64,000 nucleotides of DNA from Nemertoderma westbladi. Its lineage: Eukaryota > Xenacoelomorpha > Nemertodermatida > Nemertodermatidae. The stretch is from contig JAUCBJ010007289.1 of NCBI GenBank assembly GCA_032718475.1, positions 310,001 to 374,000 on the forward strand. The letters are read 5' to 3'. The notes beneath the pieces are model-generated. The model had not been told where the DNA came from. It made no database searches and saw nothing but the letters and a program-made list of their open reading frames with translations. A program made the position numbers and the translations under genes. Below, piece by piece: positions 32,428 to 43,300 of the stretch. The stretch's first letter is position 1; the number at the start of each line of letters is the position of its first letter.

Positions 32428-33622
32428 TGTACGCGCTTTTGAAGACCTTTAGCAGTTTAACCTGCCAAAATTTATATGTCTTTTGGTTTATAAATAGACT
32501 TTAGAAATTGACAAATATTTAATACCAATAAACACAACATTAGCAGAAGCCAGCCTAGTGCGCGTCCATTCACCCGCTGGATATACCCGGGAGACTGGAT
32601 TCTGAGGGCTTAGATTGTTATTGCAGTGTAAGCTTACTGTATTATTCGATTGATCGCTAATAAATAATTTCTGACCAATATTATTCACTTTCGGGAAATA
32701 TTAACAGTTCCTTTAGGACGTGGCGCTCTATCTAGGTAAACAGAGATATGACTTATACTAAACACAACGGTAAGTCGGTAAGGCTTATGATTCACGTATG
32801 AGGCGCATTCTTTAGGAAATGCTTAGTTATCAGCCACAATCATGCACACTACCGGTAACACACAATACTGCTCACTAATTTGCCGACCATCAATTAATTT
32901 TATCATATATAAAGAGAACAGCAACTGACTCATGTAGTGCTTATCAAATAGCATTAAATTCACTACAAACCACAATAATATAAGTCGCAATCGCTATATG
33001 TAACCCGTCTCTCTAACCTGTAGTGTATCAAGAAAATTGGGAAATTTGGGTTCTTTATAGATGTTCTCCAAATAATATTCAACCAAATGATACAAAATAT
33101 GACAACAGTAAATAGCAGTCTAATAATGTATGTTGAACCGATAATGTAAGACTGAACTGGACTGTTAAGACTTGATTGAGCCGATAACAGTTATAAGCTC
33201 TATAATCTAAGCCTACTAATGTTTCTTCTAAAGTCTGAAACGAATTGACTCTAGAGCCGGTGTTCTTGGCCTAGATAGAAACAACACAACAGTATCACAA
33301 AAAAACAGTAAGACTGAACACTCCTAGCATGATCTGCCAAATATCTCCACATCGACAGAAAAAATCGCTCTGATTGGCTGTTAAGCTAAACAAAGAACCA
33401 TGTGTCCAATGGCCGTTTCCATGTCAGCAACCAGCTGTTAGATGTCGTAATCTGAATCATCAAGGCTAAGCTGTGCCAGGGTATTTGACGCATTGCGGGT
33501 TTTTTGCCTTACCATGTCCGCCAAAGCACACATACAGAAGAATGACTTTTATGTCCGTTAAAACACCTATAACGGTACCTTGCGGGCGAGGGGGACTGAT
33601 TATATCCGCAAAAGCTTTTACA
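32428..33622 (-). repeat. Element A 5' LTR (1195 bp)
   Basis: Direct copy of 14753-15955 with TGTACGCG and GCTTTTACA ends. It is the transcription-initiating LTR because the element is on the minus strand. CTTTAGGA palindromic motifs are at 32708-32718 and 32806-32822. Confidence 0.95.
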
Positions 33623-34318
33623 AACAGTGTGGAAGGGTTTACTGTGGAAGATCACCAATGGTGGTGAACAGGCATTCCTTTAGGAAACAGAGTAAAGGGT
33701 TTACTGTGGAAGATCACCCATGGTGGTGAATAGGCATTCTTATAGGAAACAGAGAGGAAGGGTTTACTCTGGAAGATCACCCATGGTGATGAACAGGCAT
33801 TCCTTTAGGAAACAGAGTGGAAGGGTTTACTGGGGAAGAGCACCCATGGTGGTGAACAGGCATTCTTTTAGGAAACCGAGTGGAAGGGTTTACTGTGGAA
33901 GATCACCCATGGTGTGGTGAACAGGCATTCCTTTAGGAAACAGAGTGGAGGGGTTTACTGTGGAAGATCACCCATGGTGTGGTGAACAGGCATTCCTTTA
34001 TGAAACAGAGTGGAAGGGTTTACTGTGGAAGATCACCCATGTTGGTGAACAGGCATTCCTTTAGGAAACAGAGTGGAGGGGTTTACTGTGGAAGATCACC
34101 CATGGTGTGGTGAACAGGCATTCATTTATGAAACAGAGTGGAAGGGTTTACTGTGGAAGATCACCCATGTTGGTGAACAGGCATTCCCTTTGGAAACAGA
34201 GTGGAAGGGTTTACTGTGGAAGATCACCCATTGTGGTGGACAGGCATTCCTTTAGGAATCAGAGTGGAAGGGTTTACTGTGGGAGAGCACCCATGGTGTG
34301 GTGAACAGGCATTCCTTG
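33623..34318 (+). repeat. Minisatellite, 62-64-bp unit, about 11 copies
   Basis: Tandem copies of GTGGAAGGGTTTACTGTGG...CATTCCTTTAGGAAACAGA. Units differ by a GTG insertion (TGGTGTGG) and scattered changes. It continues the stub at 14683, so element A inserted inside the array. Apparent ORFs here are products of the repeat period and not genes. Confidence 0.92.
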
Positions 34319-34778
34319 GGTTAACGAGCCTAAAATATTATCCCATTCATTACTATTTATTTCAATAACAATAAGTATATGATATACTTTATATGTAAAA
34401 ATATGTTTGAGAATAACAAAATAAAACCAATACAAATGTTACAGTAGTTTGTATTTGGTGAATTTCCAGCTTTGCTTTGCTTTGCAGTAGAGCTGAGGTA
34501 AATAGACTAAATGTATGAATTATAATTACAACAGGTGGATCTATCAGTAATATTTATAACTCTCATTATTATAAATTTATTCTACTTGAGGAATTATCGA
34601 GATATAGCAGATATTATCTTTACTATTATTATTTTGCTCCTATTTAAGTAGTATAATCTAATCATCATTATTGAGAAATATGAACAATTATGTCCGAGGC
34701 CCGTGCTGGGCGAAGGGTCCACGGATGTGTTCTACTCTAGTGGAGCAGTCTCAGGGCGGACTAATATTTCTATATTCA
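34319..34778. other. Non-coding, nothing recognised
   Basis: A/T-rich sequence between the minisatellite and the laminin-G-like exon. Probably the 3' flank of that gene on the minus strand. Confidence 0.4.
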
Positions 34779-35452
34779 CTAACTTAAGTTTTGATCCAGT
34801 GTCATGATTTCTGAATATACAACATCCAATTGGTCCGGTGTTAGAGGGCAATCATACCAACGGGCGTGGCAGATGAATCCAGGGAAATGTTGGGTGTGTG
34901 AATGTTCAATTCCCAAAAGTAAAGGAGTTGTTTGATCATAAGCTGATCTAAACAAGAATGGTTCTCCATAATCTGTTGTCTCAACGACTTCCGTAACAAC
35001 ATTCTTGGAGTAAAGTGTTGTCATTTCATCACCGGCTGTTACACTAACAGCAACCATATGCCATTCATTGACAGTTACAGCATTTTGAAGTTCCTTACAA
35101 TAAGCGTCATCCGCAGTTCCAGGATTGTACCACAAGGTAGTACCAATTGGATGGTTGAATAAATGAGAACCTCTGGATGCCGCATTGCCAAACTCATATA
35201 TTGGTCCAGGTCCACCATTGTTTCTGATAAACGCCACGAACGTGAATGTGTCTGAGATTAATTCCAAGTAGGTATGGTCAATTGAAATGTAACTATTAGA
35301 GAAATCAATCGCGCCATTGGGATTCCCATTTATTCCATACGGGTAATCGAAAGGAATTGGAAATATCTCACCATTAAACTTTCGCAATAAGTCTTTCGCC
35401 ATATAATCCGAATTCAATGGCCAGTGTGCTGCATATTTGCATGATGGTAAAA
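34779..35452 (-). CDS. Laminin-G/concanavalin-A-like lectin domain exon
   Basis: A terminal exon on the minus strand. The acceptor TTGTTTACAG ends at 35453 and the exon enters in phase 1 with LPSCKYAAHWPLN. The following ~200 residues follow the beta-sandwich pattern of LamG-like or pentraxin-like domains: AIDFSNSYISID, a TFTFVAFIRN strand, NEWHMVAVSV, a repeated LLLGIEH strand and GFICHARWYDCPLTPDQLD near the end. Two cysteines at the C-terminus match the usual disulphide. The protein is probably secreted or cell-surface; earlier exons would lie at higher coordinates, now occupied by retroelements. Exact gene unknown. Same strand and same intron phase as the fibrinogen and EGF exons, so this may be one lectin-like cluster. 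Confidence 0.75.
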
Positions 35453-35584
35453 CTGTAAACAAGTAAATATTTATTGAGTAATAATATATAAATAATTCAT
35501 TTCGACTTTTGTGTAATCCAGAACTATTTATGATGACAATGCGCACCGCGGCACAATTTCATAATAAATTTATCGACCTCTATC

Positions 35585-35705
35585 TATACTGACTATGAGA
35601 AAGCCTTCATTTTGGCTAAAGCTGCGTAGCCACGGAATTAGTGGTAGGGTCTATAGTTGGTTGGCTAATTATTTAACTGGAAGGTTACAACGTTTTAATA
35701 CTTTT
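35585..35705 (+). pseudogene. Short LINE reverse transcriptase relic
   Basis: About 120 bp encode pieces of the RT palm: a TDYEKAF segment, then in another frame LKLRSHGISGRVYSWLANYL, the conserved block after motif A in jockey/CR1-like LINEs. The two parts are separated by a frameshift or deletion. It is a different LINE family from the one at 809 or 48123. Confidence 0.6.
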
Positions 35706-35794
35706 TTTTAAGAGAATCAACACACCATGTCGGGGTATAATATATTTATATATTATAAAGTTATAGCACAAAATAAAATAATAATAAATAATAA

Positions 35795-36004
35795 AATTGC
35801 TAGTTTACTACTACTAGGTCGAGAGAACTCGGACAGTGGAAATGAGATCCTTCCAGGCTTCCCGATTCTCCATAGTTGTCGCAAATTCGTTTCTCACAAG
35901 TTCAGTATCCCTTTCAAGTTGATCTATATATGTTATGGCCGGTTGTCCACGACTACGCTTTCCATGAGTTGGTTGCCAGAAAAGTAGACCTGGTATGACC
36001 TCGT
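35795..36004 (-). pseudogene. LINE D, 3' end (split by element B)
   Basis: The minus strand encodes the tail of a LINE reverse transcriptase, including LLFWQPTHGKRSRGQP and the NREAWKD block, then a stop and a short TAG-repeat tail. It is the missing end of the RT fragment at 48123-48899. The 5-bp duplication CTCGT at 36000-36004 and 48123-48127 shows that element B inserted into this LINE. Confidence 0.8.
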
Positions 36005-37242
36005 TGTTCGCGCTTTCAGACCTTTGGCAGTTTAACCCGCCAAATTAGGATGTCTTCTAGATAATAAATCGCTTTAGCCTCTAACAAGTATTTGATTCAC
36101 TACACTAGTTGAAACCAATCTGTGCGCGATCATTCACCCGTTGGATATACCCGGGAGATTGATTTCGACAGCTTAATCTTATTGCTATGTAAGCCTAATG
36201 TATTATTCGACTGACAGTATTATATAATCTCTGACAATATTATTCACCTTCGGGGAATATTAACAGTTCCTTTAGGACGTGGCGCTCTATCTATATAAAC
36301 AGAGTTATGACTTAAACTACTCACAACGATATGGCTCAGTTATAATTCACATATATGTCGCATTCTTTAGGAAATGCTTCTTTATCAGTTTCACTCATAC
36401 ACAATGCTGCACAATACTGCACACTAATCTGCCAATCTTCACTGATTTTAGTCACATATAAAAGGAACACAGACTGGCTCATGTAGGGTCTATCAAATAA
36501 CATTAGATTCACTTCAAACCACTTTAACATAAGTCACAATCGTTATATGTAACCCTTCTCTCTTACCTTCGGTATATCAAGAATATTGGGTTTTCGGGGT
36601 TATTTCTCGTTATTCCAATATAATAATTCATCAACAAATATAATGAATAACCGACAGCAAAATCAGTAAAGTTAAGGTATAAATGATTTGGTATGGTATG
36701 CCGCATTTATGGATGTTATGCAGGTCGATAAAGGATATATGTCCTTATAATTAAGCCTACTAGTGTAAGGCTAAAGCAGAAAAGCACAAAATACTCTAAA
36801 GCCGTTCTTCCTGGCTTAGAATCACTAACAACACTGATAAGAATAACTATAAGAATACCAGCTACCCTTATTCCACGAAGCTCCCGTCCAACACAGAGGA
36901 TGAGCATTGAGATAGGAAAATTCAGTTCAGTAGCTCTGTGATAGGTCAAAATCAAAGCCAACTCAAATCCTATTGGCAGATACAGAAAGCTGCAACGTGG
37001 CAATATCAGCCGTTAGCCGTCGTCATGGTAGCGACACTGTTTTCAAGAGTATCGAGCTTTTTACGTCATGAAATTGCAGATTATGTCCTCTAAAGTACAA
37101 ATACAGTTCAAATACAGAAGAAATGACTTTTATGTCCTCTAAAACACCAGTACAGCAAGGACACGGCCTTTTTATGCCTGGCAAACCAACTACAGAGTAC
37201 TTTAAGGGAAAATAACCGGTTAATGACGCAAAAGCTTTTACA
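36005..37242 (-). repeat. Element B 3' LTR (1238 bp)
   Basis: Starts TGTTCGCG and ends GCTTTTACA on the plus strand. Nearly identical to 46885-48122. It is related to the LTR of element A but clearly diverged and slightly longer, so A and B are separate subfamilies. CTTTAGGA motifs are at 36267-36277 and 36361-36377. The polypurine run inside the element reads GGGAGCGG. Confidence 0.95.
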
Positions 37243-37320
37243 CCGCTCCCAGAAAATGGGATTTAAGTCTATAAAATATAACAAATCACAGTTTCTAAAA
37301 TATAAAGATACTCTAAACAG

Positions 37321-38646
37321 TTAGTCTTTCTTACGCAGACGGCGTTTACGCAGTTTTGAGGCTAGCAAGATTCCTTTTCTCTTTGGGGCGAGCCACTTTA
37401 CTAGGAGGGCTATAAATCCTGGGTGAAGGGTGCAATATGATTGCATCAGAAGGTGTAGGATTATGGTCGGGGTATCCGCCGTTTCGATATGCTTCCCCTC
37501 GAGCTGATTTTCCTCCGCTCGTAGCTGGATACGTTCATCCAAAAACTCTCGCAGAGAATGGGGGTTGCCTAAGTTCGATATCTTCTTAGAGATTCTGGAT
37601 TTTACAATCGAACTGAGATAAAGACAATTCGTTTATCGCTTGGACTTGCTGTTACAACTTACGTTTATCTGAACAAACGCAGGTTTCCTTTCTGATCTTT
37701 GTAGAATAGCGTTTAACTCGTTTGTACAACGCTCTCCTTCACCTTGATGAAGGGTTGTATCGCGTTAAACGGGAACGACCATACGGTTGGATAGTGATAT
37801 TAGGTGTCCGCGTCACAATCCGGCTAGGTAAGATGGGCGACTAGCTAGAAATCACTGTCGGAGTGTTACCGATTAATTGTTAGGGTAGCACTAGATCTTT
37901 GAACAGTGAATACAGTCCGCGAGGATCCGTCATACTAATAGGATCAAATCAAGAGTCTGAAGTCTCACTGGGGAATGAGGAGTTCTAATCGAGTATTCCG
38001 AAACTCTGATCATTGGTTTATTTAAGGATCGTCTGAGTCGAACGAGCGTAGGTGATACATCGAACAAGTTTCGCTCGAAACTCCCGTAAGTATAGCGAGT
38101 AAAACCGTGTTTAAAGCAACGTCTCCGCGGATGTTTATGTCTTTCCGTTTATTAGTTGGGACTAGGGCATTTATCGTAATAATACCAAAGACGCACGTCT
38201 GGTAGGGGAAACGCGGGTGATATTTATTTGTTGTTACAATGCTTCTATCAAGAATTCCAAATATACGTTGGAGTTACCGCGTTTATTTGTTTCTTTAGTG
38301 TCTTTTCTTTCGAGTCGATTTCGAATAGAATTTTCGCATTCGAATTTCAGTTTATGGTTCCGACTCCGCTGGGCAGGATATATAGTCGACATAGTCCGTA
38401 TTATGTAAATCGATAGGATGACCAGTAGTTAAGAAGCCCATATACGTACCATTACGCTGCGTACATTTTTCTATAGTCCAACTCACGCGTGAGCTGCTCT
38501 TGGGACATTGGCGGTTCGATATAACGACCATCGTCCTCCGCAGCAGTTGGACTAACGTCGCCGCGTATTAAGCTATCAACAAACGCTTGTAAAAGTAGAG
38601 TATATCGCTCCCCGATACCAAGACCATCTTCTATCAACTCCGTCAT
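37321..38646 (-). pseudogene. Remnants of ORF3 and ORF2 in element B
   Basis: The minus strand from 38646 matches the start of ORF2 of element A (MTELIEDGLGIGERYTLLLQ) for ~60 codons. A degraded middle follows, matching the A segment around 19450-19660. After the ORF2/ORF3 junction (about 37800-37850) comes the N-terminal ~100 codons of ORF3 with frameshifts. A deletion of about 2.8 kb then joins it near 37490 to the ORF3 C-terminus (KLRKRRLRKKD, 37321-37480). The exonuclease-like core and all zinc knuckles are gone. Confidence 0.8.
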
Positions 38647-40352
38647 GTCTGCTATATATGAGTTTATCCATATTATAATGAGTTTATATTTAGGCGAGCG
38701 GGCGTCGCTGCCTACCCCAATCAGCCCCCGGACAGTGCGAGATCCTCAGCACCGATGTGTCGTCGCCGCTGTACTTTCGCCAACGACGTAGCCGCACAAC
38801 GACAATGACAACCGGCACAAGTCACTCGACTGTCCGTCCCAAAGGCTTAGATACACCTCAGGTTCTTACTGGAGAGTTAGGGTTACTTTCACAATTGCGA
38901 CTCGCTACTGTAAACACACCTTAGTAGTAACATTCGCCTATAAACTCACAAATACCACACACACAACTTGTCACAAATTACACACACTCGGGCCATTTGT
39001 CCGTTAGTCAATGCCTTCCAGAATGTCACTGTATTATTATGTATCCTTGGATACTAGCAGTGCGCTATTTATTCCCTATGCTATTCAATGGGACAAGCTT
39101 TCTATTTTTCTTTTAACTCAATTCTAATTCTAGCGTGGTTGTTGCTATGGTGACATTATGCAAAGCTAGCGGTAGAATTAGGGTAATTCCAATGCATACA
39201 GATCTGGGATGTTATTTAATAGTAATTCTTTAATGGTCAATGTCCTGTTTTATACATGACTTTATGAATTTTATCGGCTATTGACTATGTTTGGGAGACT
39301 TTCGCACACGCATACGCATAATAATATAAATCTCCGCTCCCTTGATCTATTAATTAATGGAATTTTGGGAATGTTATAAATTGCGTAAAATGGCAATTTA
39401 TTAAATTCATTAAAAGACATGAATTTAAATTTATTCCCTGAAATTTTATTATTTGATAATTAAATAGACATATTTTGATTCTAGAACATGTCTGGGGACA
39501 CAAGATCCTTAATTCTATGAAAATTGTCCTTTTAAGAATATCGGTAAATGCTACGATATCTTAATTGACTAGAATTGTTGAAGGATCTGAATTTTACAGA
39601 TTTTGACTTATTAGATTTGCAAATATTAAATAATTAATATTTGAGATGGGCACCGATTTATTCCAGAACTTGTCTGGGGACGTTAACCACTGATTCTATA
39701 ATTTGTCTTTCAAGTATATCGGTGGGTGCCACGATATCTTAATCAACTAGAATTACAGATGGTCAAAGGGTTTAACAGATTTATTTTGCGTTATACGCTA
39801 CTGTTAAAGGGACATCACGCTACTATATGTATTATTTAATATACGGTATGAGAGCAATATCGCACGAAGCAATGTCAGTGTGAAGAGGCAAGTCGTTTCC
39901 AAGGTCTACCCAGAGCTTGGTTTAGCCGAGACACGAGGATCTGAACTTTGCATTCCTAATACTCTGCCTACCAATAATACTTGAATATAGTAGTGGCTTT
40001 ATTGTACTTTAATAAGTACGGACATTTCATCTTAATGCTTCATCTACTTCTTCATCTACAACTTCATCTTAATTTCATCTTTGTAATGTAATACGGACAG
40101 TAAGGAAGAAGGAAAAGAATTATTTCTTGCCGTCGCATTAAATATAATATATACGTAATTAAGTAATAAACGCGAATATATATTGCACTAATCTACTAAA
40201 TAATCGCTAAAATAACATTCTACTGAATAAAATTAAAGAAAACGATTATAATAGAATTACATAGTAATACATACATAAATATAAAAATAATAAAATAATA
40301 TAAAATAATAGAGTCACACACCCACTCCATATGTTGTTACGTTATGGAGTCC
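38647..40352 (-). other. Element B pol-ORF2 spacer
   Basis: Homologous to 20287-21942 of element A over its whole length, including the pair of TGTCTGGGGAC motifs. A CATCTACTTCTTCATCT-like microsatellite at 40035-40070 is specific to B. No ORF. Confidence 0.7.
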
Positions 40353-43300
40353 CTAGATGTTTGAAGGATTAGGGAGGTGGTCGTGGGAAGAGAATCTTGC
40401 CTTCCACAGTTTCCGGAGTCCTCCATTCCCTTCCGATAAACACAAACGACCGACTGGGTGATTGAGTCGCTGCATCCTGAATACAATTCCAGGTTTCCTC
40501 TTCGTCCTGGAATAGTGACGATAGAAACATCGCTCAAAGTATATGACGGCGTCACAAAGCCGATTCCAGGAGCTATAGTGGTCCGTCGCTCTCTGCAGGA
40601 GAGGTGAGAGTCCCTGCGAGACGTCTGATGTTCCAGAGCTCCAATCGCTCTCTCTGATCTTCATGAAGGATCCACTCGCGGTGGGGAGGCCCAGATCCAC
40701 GGCGTCGTCCCTGGCAACATGTAATACCGACAGATCTATCCCGGGTTCAAATAACTCCGATCCACCCGTCCGGGTTTTAGGTTTGACTTTCTCCGCTCCC
40801 TTGGCTGGTCTAATCTCAGTCGGAGTAAGATGGGGAGGCCATTCATCCTCCTTACTCAGGAAGTCGGGTTCACCTAACCGGTCTGTAGGATCTGTCAGTT
40901 CTTGAGGAGTTGCTCCTCTGGAAGCGATGTCAGTTGGATTAAACTTATTGGGGCAATATCTCCATTGATCTACATTGGAGCTAAGATTGTCATTATCTGA
41001 GGAGTGTGGTGTTCCCTCAGTTGGGTCGTCTCCCTCACTAGTATCATCTTCCCATTCACTCACCTGGCAGACGCGATCTTGAAGCAGTCTTTCCCTGAGC
41101 GTTCTACGGGAAGGTCCAGTAAGGTACCAACCTACTCTAGTTCTTACCGCATAGGTCTGTAGTGGCTGCGGTTGAGCAGGTCGTTTCTCTAATGTCTCCA
41201 GCGCCTCATGCGCGTTTTGGCCGATGAGTATTTGCACTCCAGGATAATCAGTCTGGAATCGAGGTATGTTAAGATGTTGGATGCTCTCATCCTCGTCCCA
41301 ATTATAAAGGTCTGCTTGAGTAGTAGCGAAGTTCTTTATAGCCACCATTTTCACTGACCTTATGCTATGTTCTCCTAGTTCGTCCTGGGGGGTGGACAAC
41401 GCGCCTACATAATAATCAGCTGTTACGGTAGATTTCCAAACTTGCATGATTCCTGACATGTTTAGCTTGGTTCGGAACTTGGGTTGTCCAGCAAAGATGA
41501 CTTCGGCTAGTTCTTTATCGATGAATGTTCCTGTGCTACCGGAGTCCAGGAGGGCGTTCACTATATAGCTCTTCTGAGGTCCGTGGACCCGTAACTGGAC
41601 TACAGGAAATTCTCGGATTCCTATATTGAAAGTTGGCGCTTTCCAAGATGGTTGTTGATCTGAAGTAGTTAGGGTGAGGTCGCTGTCTGTGTCTTTCTCA
41701 TACATGAGTGCTCGATAAACTGCGGTGGTGTTTATTAAGTAACAGGATTCGTTTTCGTCGGAGAACTCGTCTGTATAGAATCCTTCCATCTCAGATTGAT
41801 CAGTGTCGTTCACATCACTGAATTGGACATGTAGTTCGGACTCACTTACCTGACTCGGGCTGTTTCGTTCGAATTCCGTGTGCAACAAGATATGATGTTT
41901 TGCGCCGCACTTTGCACACCTTGCGTCGGAGTAACAGGTTCGCCGTTGGTGTCCTCGTCTGAGGCAATTATAACACAACCGCTTATCCCACATGACTTCA
42001 CGTCTATCCTTTAGTGATTTCTTCAGGAATTTATCACACGCATTTAAACGGTGGGGCCCGTCGCACAGCACACATTTCGGCTTGATGTTACTTACTTTAA
42101 CCTGTGCTATGTGGTGCACACTTGTTCTTTCCTCGGGCTTTCTCACCTGAATTCTTTTAGGAGACGTAGGAAGGGTTTTTTGTACCGGTTCCCTTCTGTC
42201 ATTGGGTCGAGACTTGGATTTACTTACCTGATCTTTAGGCATTTTATTGACATAATAAGATCTGTCAGTGTCTTTCCCGCTGTCCTCTCCTTGAGAAGTT
42301 TGGCTTTCACCGTCGTCGGTATAACATACTGGTGTTACCCTTCTCCTAGAAACGGGTTTCTCACTTACCTTGTTTTCCAATGTCTTCTCTCTGGACTGCC
42401 TTAGGAGCTGTAATTTCACTTCTCTATCTAAGAATGACATGAGATCAGTCATGGTAGGGTCTCGTCGTTGTTGTTCCATCATATATAACACCTTCTTGTC
42501 CCAGCGTGTACCTACTCCACCCTTGGGCAAAGTAGATGCTAAGGCTCCTACAACCATAGAATTCTGGTATTCATGAGACTTACCTAACCAATCTAGTTGT
42601 CTACAGATCTCCTGAATCTCATCGGAAAACTCTATAATCCCGCTGCTAAGAAACTTTCGGGGCGCCATTAATTTCGCATATAAATACCTAGCTATGTTAG
42701 TCCTATTACCATACCTGATGTTTAGTGTATCCCAAACTTGTCTTAATCCATCTGGATGTCCAATAAATTTTAACGCCATTGACTTGGGAGATCCTTCCAA
42801 GCACTCGATGAGGAATCTAAGTTTCTCTCCATTAGATAGCACAGAGTTCTGTATGTTATCTTTGTAATATTCATTAAAAGGTAACCATTTCATCTCATCT
42901 CCATTGAACTTGACGATCTCTCCCACCTTTACCGCTTGCCGGGCTTCGGTTCTAGCCATTTGACGCGTAAAACTTTCTTGGGCCATCGTGTTATTTAATA
43001 TCGAGTTATCGGTATATAAATTTCTCGGATTATGATCCGGTCTATAGGGAATATCATTATCAACAGGTTTATAATTACCCTTAATAGGGTTCACTATAGG
43101 AGTTTCTACTTCGCTAGCAGTATAGATGCGTGTAGGCTCCACACCTTGCGCATGAGATACTTCAGACCTAACAGGATGACACATTGTTACAAGGGGTGGT
43201 GGTATACCCTTTTGTAAATTTACTAATTTATCATGTTCTAGCGCGATATTTTGCTGCACTTCTTGCAACTCTAGTCTACTTTCCCTTACTGTGCTATGCA

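Larger units (their letters stand above)
14753..33622 (-). mobile_element. Element A: complete ~18.9 kb BEL/Pao LTR element
   Basis: Bounded by direct LTRs (14753-15955 and 32428-33622) and a 5-bp target duplication AACAG, the usual length for BEL/Pao integrase. Order on the minus strand: 5' LTR, 2.35 kb leader, gag-protease-RT-RNase H-integrase (30075 down to 21943, one in-frame stop at 25165), 1.65 kb spacer, ORF2 (20286-19270), ORF3 (19264-16034), a short purine-rich run, 3' LTR. The LTRs differ by about seven substitutions and one 8-bp indel that I can see, so insertion is recent. The total is far above the usual 5-10 kb for the superfamily. The extra ORFs occupy the env position but have no signal peptide or membrane segment. 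Confidence 0.93.

Noticed and set aside
33720-34304. Repetitive plus-strand ORFs
   Set aside because: Created by the period of the 62-bp minisatellite; no independent protein signal.
36279-37003. Small ORFs in the element B LTRs (also 47159-47883)
   Set aside because: Present twice only because the LTR is duplicated; not conserved in the element A LTR.
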